64,000 nucleotides of DNA, taken from Bacteroidaceae bacterium. GTDB taxonomy: Bacteria > Bacteroidota > Bacteroidia > Bacteroidales > Barnesiellaceae_A. The translations under genes and the position numbers were made by a program. Position 1 is the stretch's first letter; every line of letters begins with the position of its first letter. The notes below the pieces were generated by a model, which saw only the letters and a program-made list of their open reading frames with translations, did not search any database and had not been told where the DNA came from. This document shows positions 27,696 to 36,489 of the stretch, piece after piece. The stretch covers positions 65,009 through 129,008 of the forward strand of contig JAFXJY010000019.1 of NCBI GenBank assembly GCA_017531985.1, written 5' to 3'.

Positions 27696-28966
27696 AAACA
27701 GTAGAAAAGAGACGATCGCCTTGGAGCTGGGTTCCCACTTTATATTTTGCCGAGGGACTACCCTACGTTGTAGTGATGACCGTATCGGTAATCATGTACA
27801 AGAACTTCAATCTGAGCAACACCGATATAGCTTTCTACACCGGCTGGCTCTACTTACCGTGGGTCATCAAGCCGTTGTGGAGTCCGTTTGTCGACTTGTT
27901 CAAGACCAAGCGTTGGTGGATAACCATCATGCAGCTGTTGGTGGGGGTCGGATTTGCAGCAATCGCCTTTACATTGCACATGCCCTACATGGTAGAAATG
28001 TCGCTTGCCTTTCTGTGGCTGATGGCATTTGCATCGGCTACACACGATATTGCAGCCGACGGGTTCTATCTGTTAGCCGTACCCGATAAAGAGGAACAAG
28101 CCTTGTTTGTGGGTATTCGTAGTACATTCTATCGCATATCCACGATTGCCGGGCAAGGTATATTGGTAGCCATTGCCGGACTTATGATAGAGAATAACAT
28201 GGAGGTGGCACAGGCTTGGAGTATTACCTTTACAATCATGGCAGTATTGTTCATCGCTATGTTTATTTATCACTCATTCATACTGCCACGACCTACAAGC
28301 GACCATTCAACCATCGAGGACAATTCGGCACGCTCCATTGTGTGGGGATTTGTCAATACATTTATCACCTTTTTCCGCAAGCCCTATGCTGTAAGTGCAA
28401 TTCTCTTCATGCTACTATACCGTCTGCCCGAGGCTCTGCTTGCCAAGATGACAGGTCCCTTTCTGTTAGATAGTCCCGAAGCCGGGGGCATGGGATTGAC
28501 CACGCTTCAAGTAGGAGTTGCCACCGGTACAGTGGGCATTATAGGACTCACCTTGGGAGGCATATTGGGCGGTGTGTGTGCCTCGGATGGCGGACTGAAA
28601 CGTTGGCTATGGGTAATGGTGGCAGCCATCAGCCTTCCCAATGTTGTTTATGTTATCATGGCCATTACACATCCCTCATTGATGGTTATCAATGCACTTA
28701 TATTCATTGAGCAGTTTGGCTACGGATTTGGATTTACGGCTTATATGCTATTTCTCATCCACTACGCCGAAGGAGAAAGCACCACTGCACATTATGCCCT
28801 GTGTACAGCCTTCATGGCGATGGGTATGATGATACCGGGTATGGCAGCCGGCTGGCTGCAAGAGATACTGGGTTATCGCAATTTCTTTATTATAATATGT
28901 GTATTATGCCTTGTTACTGTTACTGTATCGGGCATGATAAAACTTGATAAAGCCGAGAAAAAATGA
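27692..28966 (+). CDS. ampG: AmpG family muropeptide permease
   Basis: 424 residues with about twelve membrane spans, major facilitator superfamily. AmpG imports GlcNAc-anhydroMurNAc peptides released during wall turnover. Family features are YFAEGLPYVVV at the first span, YLPWVIKPLWSPFVD and ATHDIAADGFYLLAV. Start and stop overlap the neighbours by 4 bp each (ATGA), which indicates translational coupling. Together with NamZ and a sugar kinase it makes the operon a salvage pathway. Confidence 0.9.
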   Translation: MKTVEKRRSPWSWVPTLYFAEGLPYVVVMTVSVIMYKNFNLSNTDIAFYTGWLYLPWVIKPLWSPFVDLFKTKRWWITIMQLLVGVGFAAIAFTLHMPYMVEMSLAFLWLMAFASATHDIAADGFYLLAVPDKEEQALFVGIRSTFYRISTIAGQGILVAIAGLMIENNMEVAQAWSITFTIMAVLFIAMFIYHSFILPRPTSDHSTIEDNSARSIVWGFVNTFITFFRKPYAVSAILFMLLYRLPEALLAKMTGPFLLDSPEAGGMGLTTLQVGVATGTVGIIGLTLGGILGGVCASDGGLKRWLWVMVAAISLPNVVYVIMAITHPSLMVINALIFIEQFGYGFGFTAYMLFLIHYAEGESTTAHYALCTAFMAMGMMIPGMAAGWLQEILGYRNFFIIICVLCLVTVTVSGMIKLDKAEKK

Positions 28967-30204
28967 AAAGAGTGAAAATATTAGAAGTATTATTGTTGTG
29001 CCTGTGCTGCGTGATTCCGACAATGGCCAAGACAAAAGTCAAAACCGGTATAGATGTTCTTATAGAGAGCAACTTTGCCGTTCTTGATGGTAAACGCGTG
29101 GGATTGATAACCAACCCCACCGGAGTGGACTGTCGGTTACGCTCAACCATCGACATATTGCATGAAGCCAAGAATGTTCATCTGGTATCCCTATATGCCC
29201 CGGAGCATGGCGTGAGAGGAGATGTATATGCCGGCAATAAAGTCAATAACACAATAGATAGCAAGACCGGCATACAGGTACACTCACTATACGGAACGAG
29301 CCGAAAGCCCTCATCGGCAATGCTGCAAGGTATAGAGGTTCTCGTGTACGACATACAAGACATTGGTTGTCGATCATTCACGTTTATCAGTACCATGGGA
29401 CTTGCCATGCAAGCAGCTGCTGAGGCCGGCATAGAGTTTGTCGTATTAGATCGCCCCAACCCCTTAGGTGGTTATCGTGTTGAAGGTTGCCCTGTTGAGG
29501 AGGGCTATACCTCGTTTGTAAGTCAATATCCCATACCCTATATATACGGTCTAACCTGTGGCGAACTGGCAACGTTGCTCAACGAAGAGGGATGGATAGG
29601 CAACCGCAAATGCAATCTGAAAGTTATAAAGATGGAAGGGTGGAGTCGCGACATGGACTATGAAGCAACCGGTCTTCCTTGGGTACTTCCCTCACCTCAC
29701 ATTCCACACCCTGTCAGTGCCTATTATTACCCTATGTCGGGCATTGTAGGCGAGTTAGGCAACATCTCGATAGGTGTAGGATACACCATGCCCTTTCAAC
29801 TCTTTGCAGCTCCTTGGGTCGATGCTCAACAATTAACAACCCGACTCAATGCCTTAGAACTACCGGGGGTAATGTTCCGTCCCATTCACTACAAGCCTTT
29901 CTACGGCACATTTAAAGACCAGTTTGTACATGGCGTGGAGGTACATATTACCAATAGAGCCAAGGCTCCACTAACCGAAATCCAGTTTTACGTTCTACAA
30001 GAACTGGCAGTTCTTCACCCCGACCACAAGGCTTTTACCGGCATCGCACAGTCGCGACTGAACATGATAGATAAGGTGTGTGGCACATCGCAAATACGCC
30101 ATCTTTTCACTCGCAATTACCGATGGGACGAAGCACGCGACTACTGGAACAAAGGTGTGGGTGCTTTCAAACAAAAATCAAGACAATACTACCTATATCC
30201 ATGA
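28963..30204 (+). CDS. namZ: NamZ-type exo-beta-N-acetylmuramidase (DUF1343)
   Basis: 413 residues with a signal peptide (about 1-23). DUF1343 proteins such as NamZ remove MurNAc from the non-reducing end of peptidoglycan fragments. Recognisable blocks: GKRVGLITNPTGVD near 42-55, LYAPEHGVRGD near 76-86, DIQDIGCRSFTFISTM near 131-146, LDRPNPLGG and PSPHIP. Likely periplasmic or exported. Starts inside the ampG stop and overlaps the kinase gene by 4 bp. Confidence 0.9.
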   Translation: MKRVKILEVLLLCLCCVIPTMAKTKVKTGIDVLIESNFAVLDGKRVGLITNPTGVDCRLRSTIDILHEAKNVHLVSLYAPEHGVRGDVYAGNKVNNTIDSKTGIQVHSLYGTSRKPSSAMLQGIEVLVYDIQDIGCRSFTFISTMGLAMQAAAEAGIEFVVLDRPNPLGGYRVEGCPVEEGYTSFVSQYPIPYIYGLTCGELATLLNEEGWIGNRKCNLKVIKMEGWSRDMDYEATGLPWVLPSPHIPHPVSAYYYPMSGIVGELGNISIGVGYTMPFQLFAAPWVDAQQLTTRLNALELPGVMFRPIHYKPFYGTFKDQFVHGVEVHITNRAKAPLTEIQFYVLQELAVLHPDHKAFTGIAQSRLNMIDKVCGTSQIRHLFTRNYRWDEARDYWNKGVGAFKQKSRQYYLYP

Positions 30205-31043
30205 TACAACTTATAGCTGATAGCGGTTCGACAACCACCGACTGGGCAATAGTCACAAAGGAGACGACACACTATATAAAGAGTGCCGGTATCAATCCTT
30301 TTCACCAAGACGATGCCACCATCGCTCACACTCTGTCGCATGAACTATGTAGCCAACTGACCGACACCATACCTACACACATCTATTTCTACGGGGCAGG
30401 ATGCGTGGGCGGCAGTGTCAACGAGCGACTGAAAGCAGCCTTGCAACACTGCTTTGCCGATGCACACATTGAGATAGCAAGCGACTTGTTAGGTGCGGCT
30501 CGCAGCCTTTGTGGTACACAAGAAGGAATAGCCGGCATACTGGGTACAGGAGCCAACTCTTGCCACTACGATGGCAAGCGTATCACTCATAACGTTCCAC
30601 CCTTGGGCTACATACTGGGAGACGAAGGAAGCGGCTCTTCAATAGGAAAAGCATTCCTGCGAAGACTGCTGCGAGGAGAATTGGGCAAGGAGCTATTGGA
30701 AGAATTCTATAATCAATTTCACACCGACTACACAAGCGTGATAGGTCGCATCTATCGCGAACCTGCCGCCAATAGGTTCCTCGCATCGCTGTCACCATTC
30801 ATAGCCTCACATATAGATAACCCCACCGTACAAAACATTGTACAAGAATCGATGAATGAGTATCTGACACGTCACATTATGCAGTACAACTACCATGAAT
30901 TGCCTCTACACCTCACCGGCTCGGTAGCCTACTATTACCGTGATATTATAAGCAAGGTTGCCTACTCTCATGGCATCGAAATAGGTCAAATAACCCCAAC
31001 ACCCATAGAGGGACTGATAACTTACCATACAACACAACAATAA
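30201..31043 (+). CDS. BadF/BadG-type N-acetyl amino-sugar kinase
   Basis: 280 residues from the ATG at 30201, which overlaps the namZ stop; the longer frame from 30078 would run inside namZ. ASKHA-fold kinase similar to GlcNAc kinase and the MurNAc kinase MurK. It has the phosphate-1 motif ADSGSTTTDWAI near 5-16, GTGANSCHYDG near 115-125 and LGDEGSGSSIGK near 135-146. In this operon it should phosphorylate the sugar freed by NamZ (MurNAc or GlcNAc); which one is not decided by sequence. Confidence 0.85.
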   Translation: MIQLIADSGSTTTDWAIVTKETTHYIKSAGINPFHQDDATIAHTLSHELCSQLTDTIPTHIYFYGAGCVGGSVNERLKAALQHCFADAHIEIASDLLGAARSLCGTQEGIAGILGTGANSCHYDGKRITHNVPPLGYILGDEGSGSSIGKAFLRRLLRGELGKELLEEFYNQFHTDYTSVIGRIYREPAANRFLASLSPFIASHIDNPTVQNIVQESMNEYLTRHIMQYNYHELPLHLTGSVAYYYRDIISKVAYSHGIEIGQITPTPIEGLITYHTTQQ

Positions 31044-31049
31044 AAAACT

Positions 31050-31754
31050 ATGCAAGCTGCACTTTACCTCATACCGGTCACATTGGGCGAAACAGCCATT
31101 GACCGCGTACTACCCGAATACAACCGCCAAGTCATTGCCGGCATCCGCCATTATGTAGTCGAAAATATTCGCTCAGCACGTCGTTTCCTTCGCCACTCCA
31201 ACCCCGATATTATCATCGATGAGTTGACGTTTACAGTCCTCGATGAACATACTCGCATAGAAGAGATAGCATCGATGCTTGCCCCATTACGAGCAGGAGA
31301 GCCTGTGGGAGTAATCTCAGAAGCAGGATGCCCTGCCATAGCCGATCCGGGAGCCGACCTTGTGGCCATAGCACAACGCGAAGGACTCCCCGTTATTCCA
31401 CTGGTAGGTCCTTCATCGATACTCATGTCGCTAATGGCAAGCGGTTTCAACGGACAGAGTTTCGCCTTCAACGGCTATCTGCCGGTCGAACCATCTGAAC
31501 GAGTACGCAAGATACGTCAACTGGAACAGCGAGCTTACCAAGAAGACCAGACACAGATTTTCATAGAGACCCCATATCGCAACCACAAAATAATAGAAGA
31601 GTTGGTACGCACATGTCGCCCTACCACCCGACTGTGTGTAGCCTGTGATATAAGTTGTGAAAACGAAGAGATACACACACGCACCATGGCACAATGGAAG
31701 AATGCCCAATACGACTTCCACAAACGACCGGCAATCTTCCTTATATATAAGTAA
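31050..31754 (+). CDS. RsmI-like tetrapyrrole-methylase family methyltransferase
   Basis: 234 residues. S-adenosylmethionine-dependent methylase of the RsmI group (16S rRNA C1402 2'-O-methylation) in a shortened form typical of Bacteroidota. Motifs: ALYLIPVTLGE at the start, GEPVGVISEAGCPAIADPGADLV near 87-109, LVGPSSILMSLMASGFNGQ, and IFIETPYRN near 170. It begins 6 bp after the kinase gene and is probably carried in the same transcript without a functional tie to murein. Confidence 0.85.
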   Translation: MQAALYLIPVTLGETAIDRVLPEYNRQVIAGIRHYVVENIRSARRFLRHSNPDIIIDELTFTVLDEHTRIEEIASMLAPLRAGEPVGVISEAGCPAIADPGADLVAIAQREGLPVIPLVGPSSILMSLMASGFNGQSFAFNGYLPVEPSERVRKIRQLEQRAYQEDQTQIFIETPYRNHKIIEELVRTCRPTTRLCVACDISCENEEIHTRTMAQWKNAQYDFHKRPAIFLIYK

Positions 31755-31843
31755 TTACACATCATTCAGCCACCATTAACAACACTTTGCAATAAGTGAT
31801 AAGGCTGGAACAGTAGTCCAAGTTTACTAATAATCGTTAAAAT

Positions 31844-31887
31844 ATACATCCGATATTTGTTTATTTCAAATGTCGGATGTATATTTG
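31844..31887 (+). promoter_or_regulatory. Promoter with embedded 15-bp palindrome before the AAA ATPase gene
   Basis: TTTG at 31856-31859 and TATATTTG at 31880-31887, 20 bp apart. An inverted repeat (31844-31858 with 31868-31882, ATACATCCGATATTT, one mismatch, 9-base loop) spans both boxes. It could be an operator, or also the terminator stem of the upstream operon. Confidence 0.6.
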
Positions 31888-31892
31888 TAGCA

Positions 31893-32308
31893 CATACGCA
31901 CCATAATCAACCATAGGTTTTAAGAGCAATAACAAGACCTCAAAAAACCATGAATTGGTAACAAACCTTTCGAGAAAAGGGAACCTAACGGGGAGTGGTG
32001 AAAGGGAGGAATTTTTAGGAGAATATCCGAACGAAACTTATAAAAAACACAAACGAAAAAGTCTGCTAAGATACAAGCAAATCACTACTAAACATTCCTC
32101 ATTCAATACATAATATTAATCCTTAGTTTGTTACGGAGACAAAAAGTACTGATTGTCGCCGGGGCTGATTAGGGCAGTTATCGGAGGCCAAAAACCGGTA
32201 TTGGCCAATGGCAAACGCAGGGTAAAAAATAAGAGGGGAAATACCGGCGGTTACCCTATAACAAGTCGGCATTTCATCAAACAAGTCACATTAAAAAAGG
32301 AGGTAAAA
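31893..32308 (+). promoter_or_regulatory. Long structured 5' leader of the AAA ATPase gene
   Basis: About 415 nt from the predicted start to the ATG. Three stems compete: GGCCAA/TTGGCC (32186-32191, 32201-32206), CCGGTATT/AATACCGG (32195-32202, 32240-32247) and AGGGTAA/TTACCCT (32219-32225, 32251-32257). The first two share bases 32201-32202 and the last two cross. This is an arrangement that can switch or form a pseudoknot. I do not recognise a known riboswitch class. Confidence 0.45.
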
Positions 32309-33961
32309 ATGGAAAAAAAGCAAAAGAAGTCACAAAAGATGAATCTACTCACAGCCATGGAACAAATCATCATATTGTCAGAAGAGTCACAACTATCTTC
32401 CTCATTTTTCGATGCGGCTGCCAAAGAAATCAAATATGTGAGCAAAAAGCTTGGATTGACACCAATGCAAAGCGTACTCATGTCGTTGTTTGTCGACAAT
32501 TACAACGACAATCGCATTGGCTATCGCGACCTTTGCTCACACTTGAAGTGTCGCTCCATAACCATTATGCGTCATGAAGCCGACTTCTTAGAACTTGAAA
32601 AGCGTGAACTTATACGCTGCCGTCGCGATGGCAGTTGCATAACATTCCGCGTACCACCGGAAGTCATCACCGACTTCAAGAACAACAAGCCACACGTTCC
32701 ACATGAATATAGCGGACTCACATTCAAAGAGTTCTTCAAGGAATTGAACGACATATTCTATATGCTCGACAACGAAGAACTAATGTACGATTTTGCCGTA
32801 GAAAAGGTACAAAACCTGCTATCGAAAAACGCACATCTCAACTTTGTACATGAAACCCAGAAACTCAGTTGCAACGAACAAGAGATGATGATATTCCTCG
32901 CATTCGCTCACAACTTAATCAATAAGAACAACGACAGCGTCATGTTCAACAATCTGAGCATGGTATTCGAGGAGGAATATATATCCGAAACGGTAGAACA
33001 TGAATTTTCCGAGAAAATCCACACATTGTTCAGACTCAACCTCATAGAACTCAAATGCCACAATCCTCTGATTGACTATGAGTACTATCACATGACCAAT
33101 GCTGCCAAGGCCAAGTTCTTCCCGGAATTGAAATTCAACTTTGAACCTATCGAGCTCGATAACGACGGCCTTCTCAAACCCGAGGAAATTACCAAGAAGA
33201 CACTTTACTACGATATAAAAACCAAAGAACAAGTCGACACTCTTGCACAACTGCTCAGCGAAGAAAATTACAGCAACATACGCACACGTTTGAAAGAAGC
33301 AGGTATGCGTAGCGGATTTACCTGTCTCTTCTACGGGTCGCCCGGTACAGGCAAAACCGAGAGCGTATTGCAGCTGGCACGCAAAACAGGACGCAGCATT
33401 ATGCAAGTAGACATATCGGCTCTGAAAGGGTCTTTTGTAGGAGAGAGCGAAAAGAATGTCAAGACTGTCTTTAACCGCTATCGTGATGTAGTATCGGAAT
33501 GTAAACTCACCCCCATATTGCTGTTCAACGAGGCTGACGGTATCTTCGGCAACCGTATGGAAAACATCAAAAGCTCGGTTGACAAAATGGAGAATACCAT
33601 ACAGAATATCATTCTCGAAGAGATGGAAAACTTTGAAGGCATACTCATAGCTACAACCAATCTCACACAGAACTTGGACAAAGCCTTCGAACGTCGTTTC
33701 TTGTATAAAGTAGAATTTGGCAAGCCCTCCATCGAAGCACGCAAAAGCATCTGGAAGGAGAAAATACCATCGCTCGACGATGCATGCATCGAGCATCTTG
33801 CCTACAAGTACGATTTCAGCGGAGGACAAATAGAGAACATCGCACGACATTACACTATCGACATCGTGCTATACGGTCACGACAAAAGTCTGGAACGTTT
33901 GATACAACATTGCGACAATGAGAAAGGTTATAATACAGGAGGTAAAAAAGTAGGATTTTAG
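32309..33961 (+). CDS. AAA family ATPase with N-terminal winged-helix-like region
   Basis: 550 residues from the ATG at 32309, which has AAAGGAGG 6 bp upstream, an unusually strong ribosome site for this phylum; this rules out the start at 32153. The first 300 residues are helical and include a DNA-binding-like segment (DLCSHLKCRSITIMRHEADFL split over 72-92). The C-terminal AAA module has Walker A GSPGTGKT near 344-351, Walker B ILLFNEAD near 404-411 with Asn where Asp is usual, sensor ATTNLTQNLDKAFERRF near 447-463 and a helical lid. The role is unknown; the layout fits a remodeller or regulator. It has its own promoter and terminator. Confidence 0.8.
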   Translation: MEKKQKKSQKMNLLTAMEQIIILSEESQLSSSFFDAAAKEIKYVSKKLGLTPMQSVLMSLFVDNYNDNRIGYRDLCSHLKCRSITIMRHEADFLELEKRELIRCRRDGSCITFRVPPEVITDFKNNKPHVPHEYSGLTFKEFFKELNDIFYMLDNEELMYDFAVEKVQNLLSKNAHLNFVHETQKLSCNEQEMMIFLAFAHNLINKNNDSVMFNNLSMVFEEEYISETVEHEFSEKIHTLFRLNLIELKCHNPLIDYEYYHMTNAAKAKFFPELKFNFEPIELDNDGLLKPEEITKKTLYYDIKTKEQVDTLAQLLSEENYSNIRTRLKEAGMRSGFTCLFYGSPGTGKTESVLQLARKTGRSIMQVDISALKGSFVGESEKNVKTVFNRYRDVVSECKLTPILLFNEADGIFGNRMENIKSSVDKMENTIQNIILEEMENFEGILIATTNLTQNLDKAFERRFLYKVEFGKPSIEARKSIWKEKIPSLDDACIEHLAYKYDFSGGQIENIARHYTIDIVLYGHDKSLERLIQHCDNEKGYNTGGKKVGF

Positions 33962-33975
33962 TTTGGTTGGTGATG

Positions 33976-34022
33976 GAGAGGAGTCGACCGGGGAAATAAC
34001 CCGGAAGGGCTCCTCTCTTTTT
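33976..34022 (+). terminator. Terminator of AAA ATPase gene
   Basis: Stem GAGAGGAG/CTCCTCTC (33976-33983, 34010-34017) with an inner CCGGG/CCCGG stem, then TTTTT. Confidence 0.9.
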
Positions 34023-34153
34023 AGAATCTGTTTTAACTTTATTAAGGCATATTCTTAGATTGACAGCACACAAGACAGGACATTCAGCACAACAGACGAC
34101 AATACACAACACCATACACAAGCAGCCATCGCCGAAAAAACATCGTCCGGCAG

Positions 34154-34183
34154 TTGTATATATCACAACATTTACTACCTTTG
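34154..34183 (+). promoter_or_regulatory. Promoter for the RyR channel-like operon
   Basis: TTG at 34154-34156 and TACCTTTG at 34176-34183, spacing 19 bp, 33 bp before the ATG. It separates this operon's expression from that of the AAA gene. Confidence 0.65.
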
Positions 34184-34215
34184 TAGTTAACAATATACAA
34201 TAACACACAAATGCT

Positions 34216-36489
34216 ATGAATATAGATTTAAACCCTCTTGTACAGATTACCGGTTTTGTTGGAGTCTTCTTATGGATTTTCGTAATAATCTCTTTTCTGG
34301 GCAGAGCCGTATATCGCGACCAACATCTGAGCCGAGCATCCTTTGTCGTGATTATCCTTGCACTGGTATTATTGACACCAAGTACCATCACTTGCAGCAT
34401 AGCCTTTGCTAAGAGTATAACAAAAGATGACATTGCCAAGCAAGAACTCATATCGAGCAAAGACGAGGGGCAAGAACAACTCATTAAGGAAGAGACACCG
34501 GGATGGTACTGGGCTGTATATTATCACTTTGTCGACCCGGGCAATCAGAAAGATGCCACCACCAATCGCGGTCGTATCGTGGTGGGACTTATCTCGATAT
34601 TAGGCGTACTACTGCTCAACGGATTGTTGATAACAACACTTATCAACTGGTTTCAACAACGACAAGAGCAGTGGCGAAATGGCGAAATAAGATACACCGG
34701 TGGCATACTCAACGGCGATTGCCAACTCAAAGATTATCCCATATTGATAGGAGGCAACAAGATGGTGGCTGGCATCATCAGTCAGATAGCAGCAACGACA
34801 CAATACATCATCATCCTCAGCCAACGCAATTCCGACGAGTTCCGCCGAGAACTCTACTCTATATTGCCACAAGAGTATCACGACAAACTCATCATTTATC
34901 ATGGCGATTGTACATCGGAAGAGGAAATCAGAAACTTGCAAGTCGAATATGCCAAAGAGGTGTATATACTGGGCGAACCTACCGATGAAAGCAACAACAA
35001 CTCATATCACGACACAGTGAATATGAAGTGCTTGCAGATTATTGCCCATGAATGCGAAAAACGAAAAAGAGAAAAACTATTGTGCCGCGTTATGTTTGAG
35101 CATCAGACCACCTTCTCGGCATTCCAGTTTACCGACTTAGACAAAACAATGGAGAAATACATCGATTTCCGACCCTTCAATTACTATGAAACATGGGCTC
35201 AACAAGTCTTAGTCAATCACAATTTAGAACCCTCCCATAATGACAAATACCTGCCATTGGAAGGGTATAGCGGTATTAAAAAAGACGATGACGATTTCGT
35301 TCACCTCATCATTGTAGGTATGAGCCGCATGGGATATGCCTTGGCAATCGAAGCTGCACACTTGGCACACTACCCCAACTTTATCGAAAAGAAGAAACGC
35401 ACACGCATCACTTTCATTGACCCCAACGCACGCGAAGAGATGTCATTCTTCACCAATCGTTTCAAAGATTTATTTGCCGTTTCGCGTAGCCGATATGTCG
35501 AGACTCACCAGCAAGATATGCTGTTTAAAGGAGCGGTAAATAAGTTATATTCCGACACCGAAGGATGGTTCGATCCACTGACCGACCCCGACTCCACATC
35601 GCCCTACAAAACCGGTTATCTCGGGACAGATTTTATCGATATTGAGTGGGAATTTGTGCAAGGAGCAATACAATGGAACGAGGTACAACAATACATTGAA
35701 GATGCAGTCAACGCACCCAACAGTCGTGTAACAATAGCAGCCTGCCAACCCAATAACAACGAAGCCGTTGCAACAGCTATCTATCTGAATTCGGTAGTAC
35801 TCGAAAAAGCACAACAAATATTGGTATATCAACGATACGGGACATCGGTTATTGATTGTCTTTCTAACAAAAATTCACCCTACGAGAACCTCAAAGCATT
35901 CGGTATGGAGAATCAATGTTTTGATGTAAACCACACAAGTATACAAGAATTTATAGCGAAAAAAGTTGGAGATACGTATTACAATAAGTTAAAGAGTGAT
36001 TTCTTTATTCTATCACCGGAGGACAAAAAAGAATTGCCCCCAGAGCTTGGTAAATCAAGTTCAGCTAAATACTGGTCTAATATATACAATGCTAACACCA
36101 TGTGGAGTAAATTACGCTCCATTAATTATGTTCATGGCAACTGTATTAATGAGAAATTGTATATGGAAGATCTCAAACAAGTAGAACATAACCGATGGAA
36201 TGTTGAACAACTACTTTTAGATTTTAAGCCTGTTACAGAACAAGAACAAAAATATATTACTAACAATTATACCCATATAAAAGGGAAAGATTTTCTCCTA
36301 CGCAAGGAGGTAAAAAAACGCAGAATGAAGCATCTGAATATATGCTCATGGGAGAAATTGAATGAGATTGATGCTGATGCACGTGATTATGATAGAATTC
36401 TCACAGAGATATTACCACAATGTTATGGTGAAATACAAGAATATAAAAACAAAAAAGATGAAAAAGAATTATCAACCCAATCCCATTGA
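34216..36489 (+). CDS. Membrane protein with TrkA/RCK-like Rossmann domains and RyR-like tail
   Basis: 757 residues. Spans near 10-30, 40-62 and 120-140 anchor it in the membrane; a Glu/Lys-rich loop lies between. Two nucleotide-binding-type domains follow: PILIGGNKMVAGIISQI near 175-191 and HLIIVGMSRMGYALAIEAAH near 361-380, the second a clear Rossmann glycine motif. The order resembles CASTOR/POLLUX or TrkA-linked ion channels, but no K+ selectivity filter (GYG) is visible. Near the end, VEHNRWNVEQLLLDF matches segments found beside RyR domains. The last ~630 bp are much more AT-rich than the rest, as if replaced. Ligand-gated transport or sensing is inference. Confidence 0.7.
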   Translation: MNIDLNPLVQITGFVGVFLWIFVIISFLGRAVYRDQHLSRASFVVIILALVLLTPSTITCSIAFAKSITKDDIAKQELISSKDEGQEQLIKEETPGWYWAVYYHFVDPGNQKDATTNRGRIVVGLISILGVLLLNGLLITTLINWFQQRQEQWRNGEIRYTGGILNGDCQLKDYPILIGGNKMVAGIISQIAATTQYIIILSQRNSDEFRRELYSILPQEYHDKLIIYHGDCTSEEEIRNLQVEYAKEVYILGEPTDESNNNSYHDTVNMKCLQIIAHECEKRKREKLLCRVMFEHQTTFSAFQFTDLDKTMEKYIDFRPFNYYETWAQQVLVNHNLEPSHNDKYLPLEGYSGIKKDDDDFVHLIIVGMSRMGYALAIEAAHLAHYPNFIEKKKRTRITFIDPNAREEMSFFTNRFKDLFAVSRSRYVETHQQDMLFKGAVNKLYSDTEGWFDPLTDPDSTSPYKTGYLGTDFIDIEWEFVQGAIQWNEVQQYIEDAVNAPNSRVTIAACQPNNNEAVATAIYLNSVVLEKAQQILVYQRYGTSVIDCLSNKNSPYENLKAFGMENQCFDVNHTSIQEFIAKKVGDTYYNKLKSDFFILSPEDKKELPPELGKSSSAKYWSNIYNANTMWSKLRSINYVHGNCINEKLYMEDLKQVEHNRWNVEQLLLDFKPVTEQEQKYITNNYTHIKGKDFLLRKEVKKRRMKHLNICSWEKLNEIDADARDYDRILTEILPQCYGEIQEYKNKKDEKELSTQSH

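Noticed and set aside
32915-33850. 311-codon open frame on the minus strand
   Set aside because: Antisense shadow of the AAA ATPase gene, with no recognisable domains and no promoter or ribosome site.
33935-33961. Second GGAGGTAAAAA near the end of the AAA gene as a ribosome site for another gene
   Set aside because: It lies within the last codons of the AAA gene and no start codon with an open frame follows before the terminator.
34503-34988. 161-codon plus-strand frame
   Set aside because: Overlaps the RyR channel-like gene in another frame; Arg/Gln/His-rich composition is typical of frame-shifted reading.
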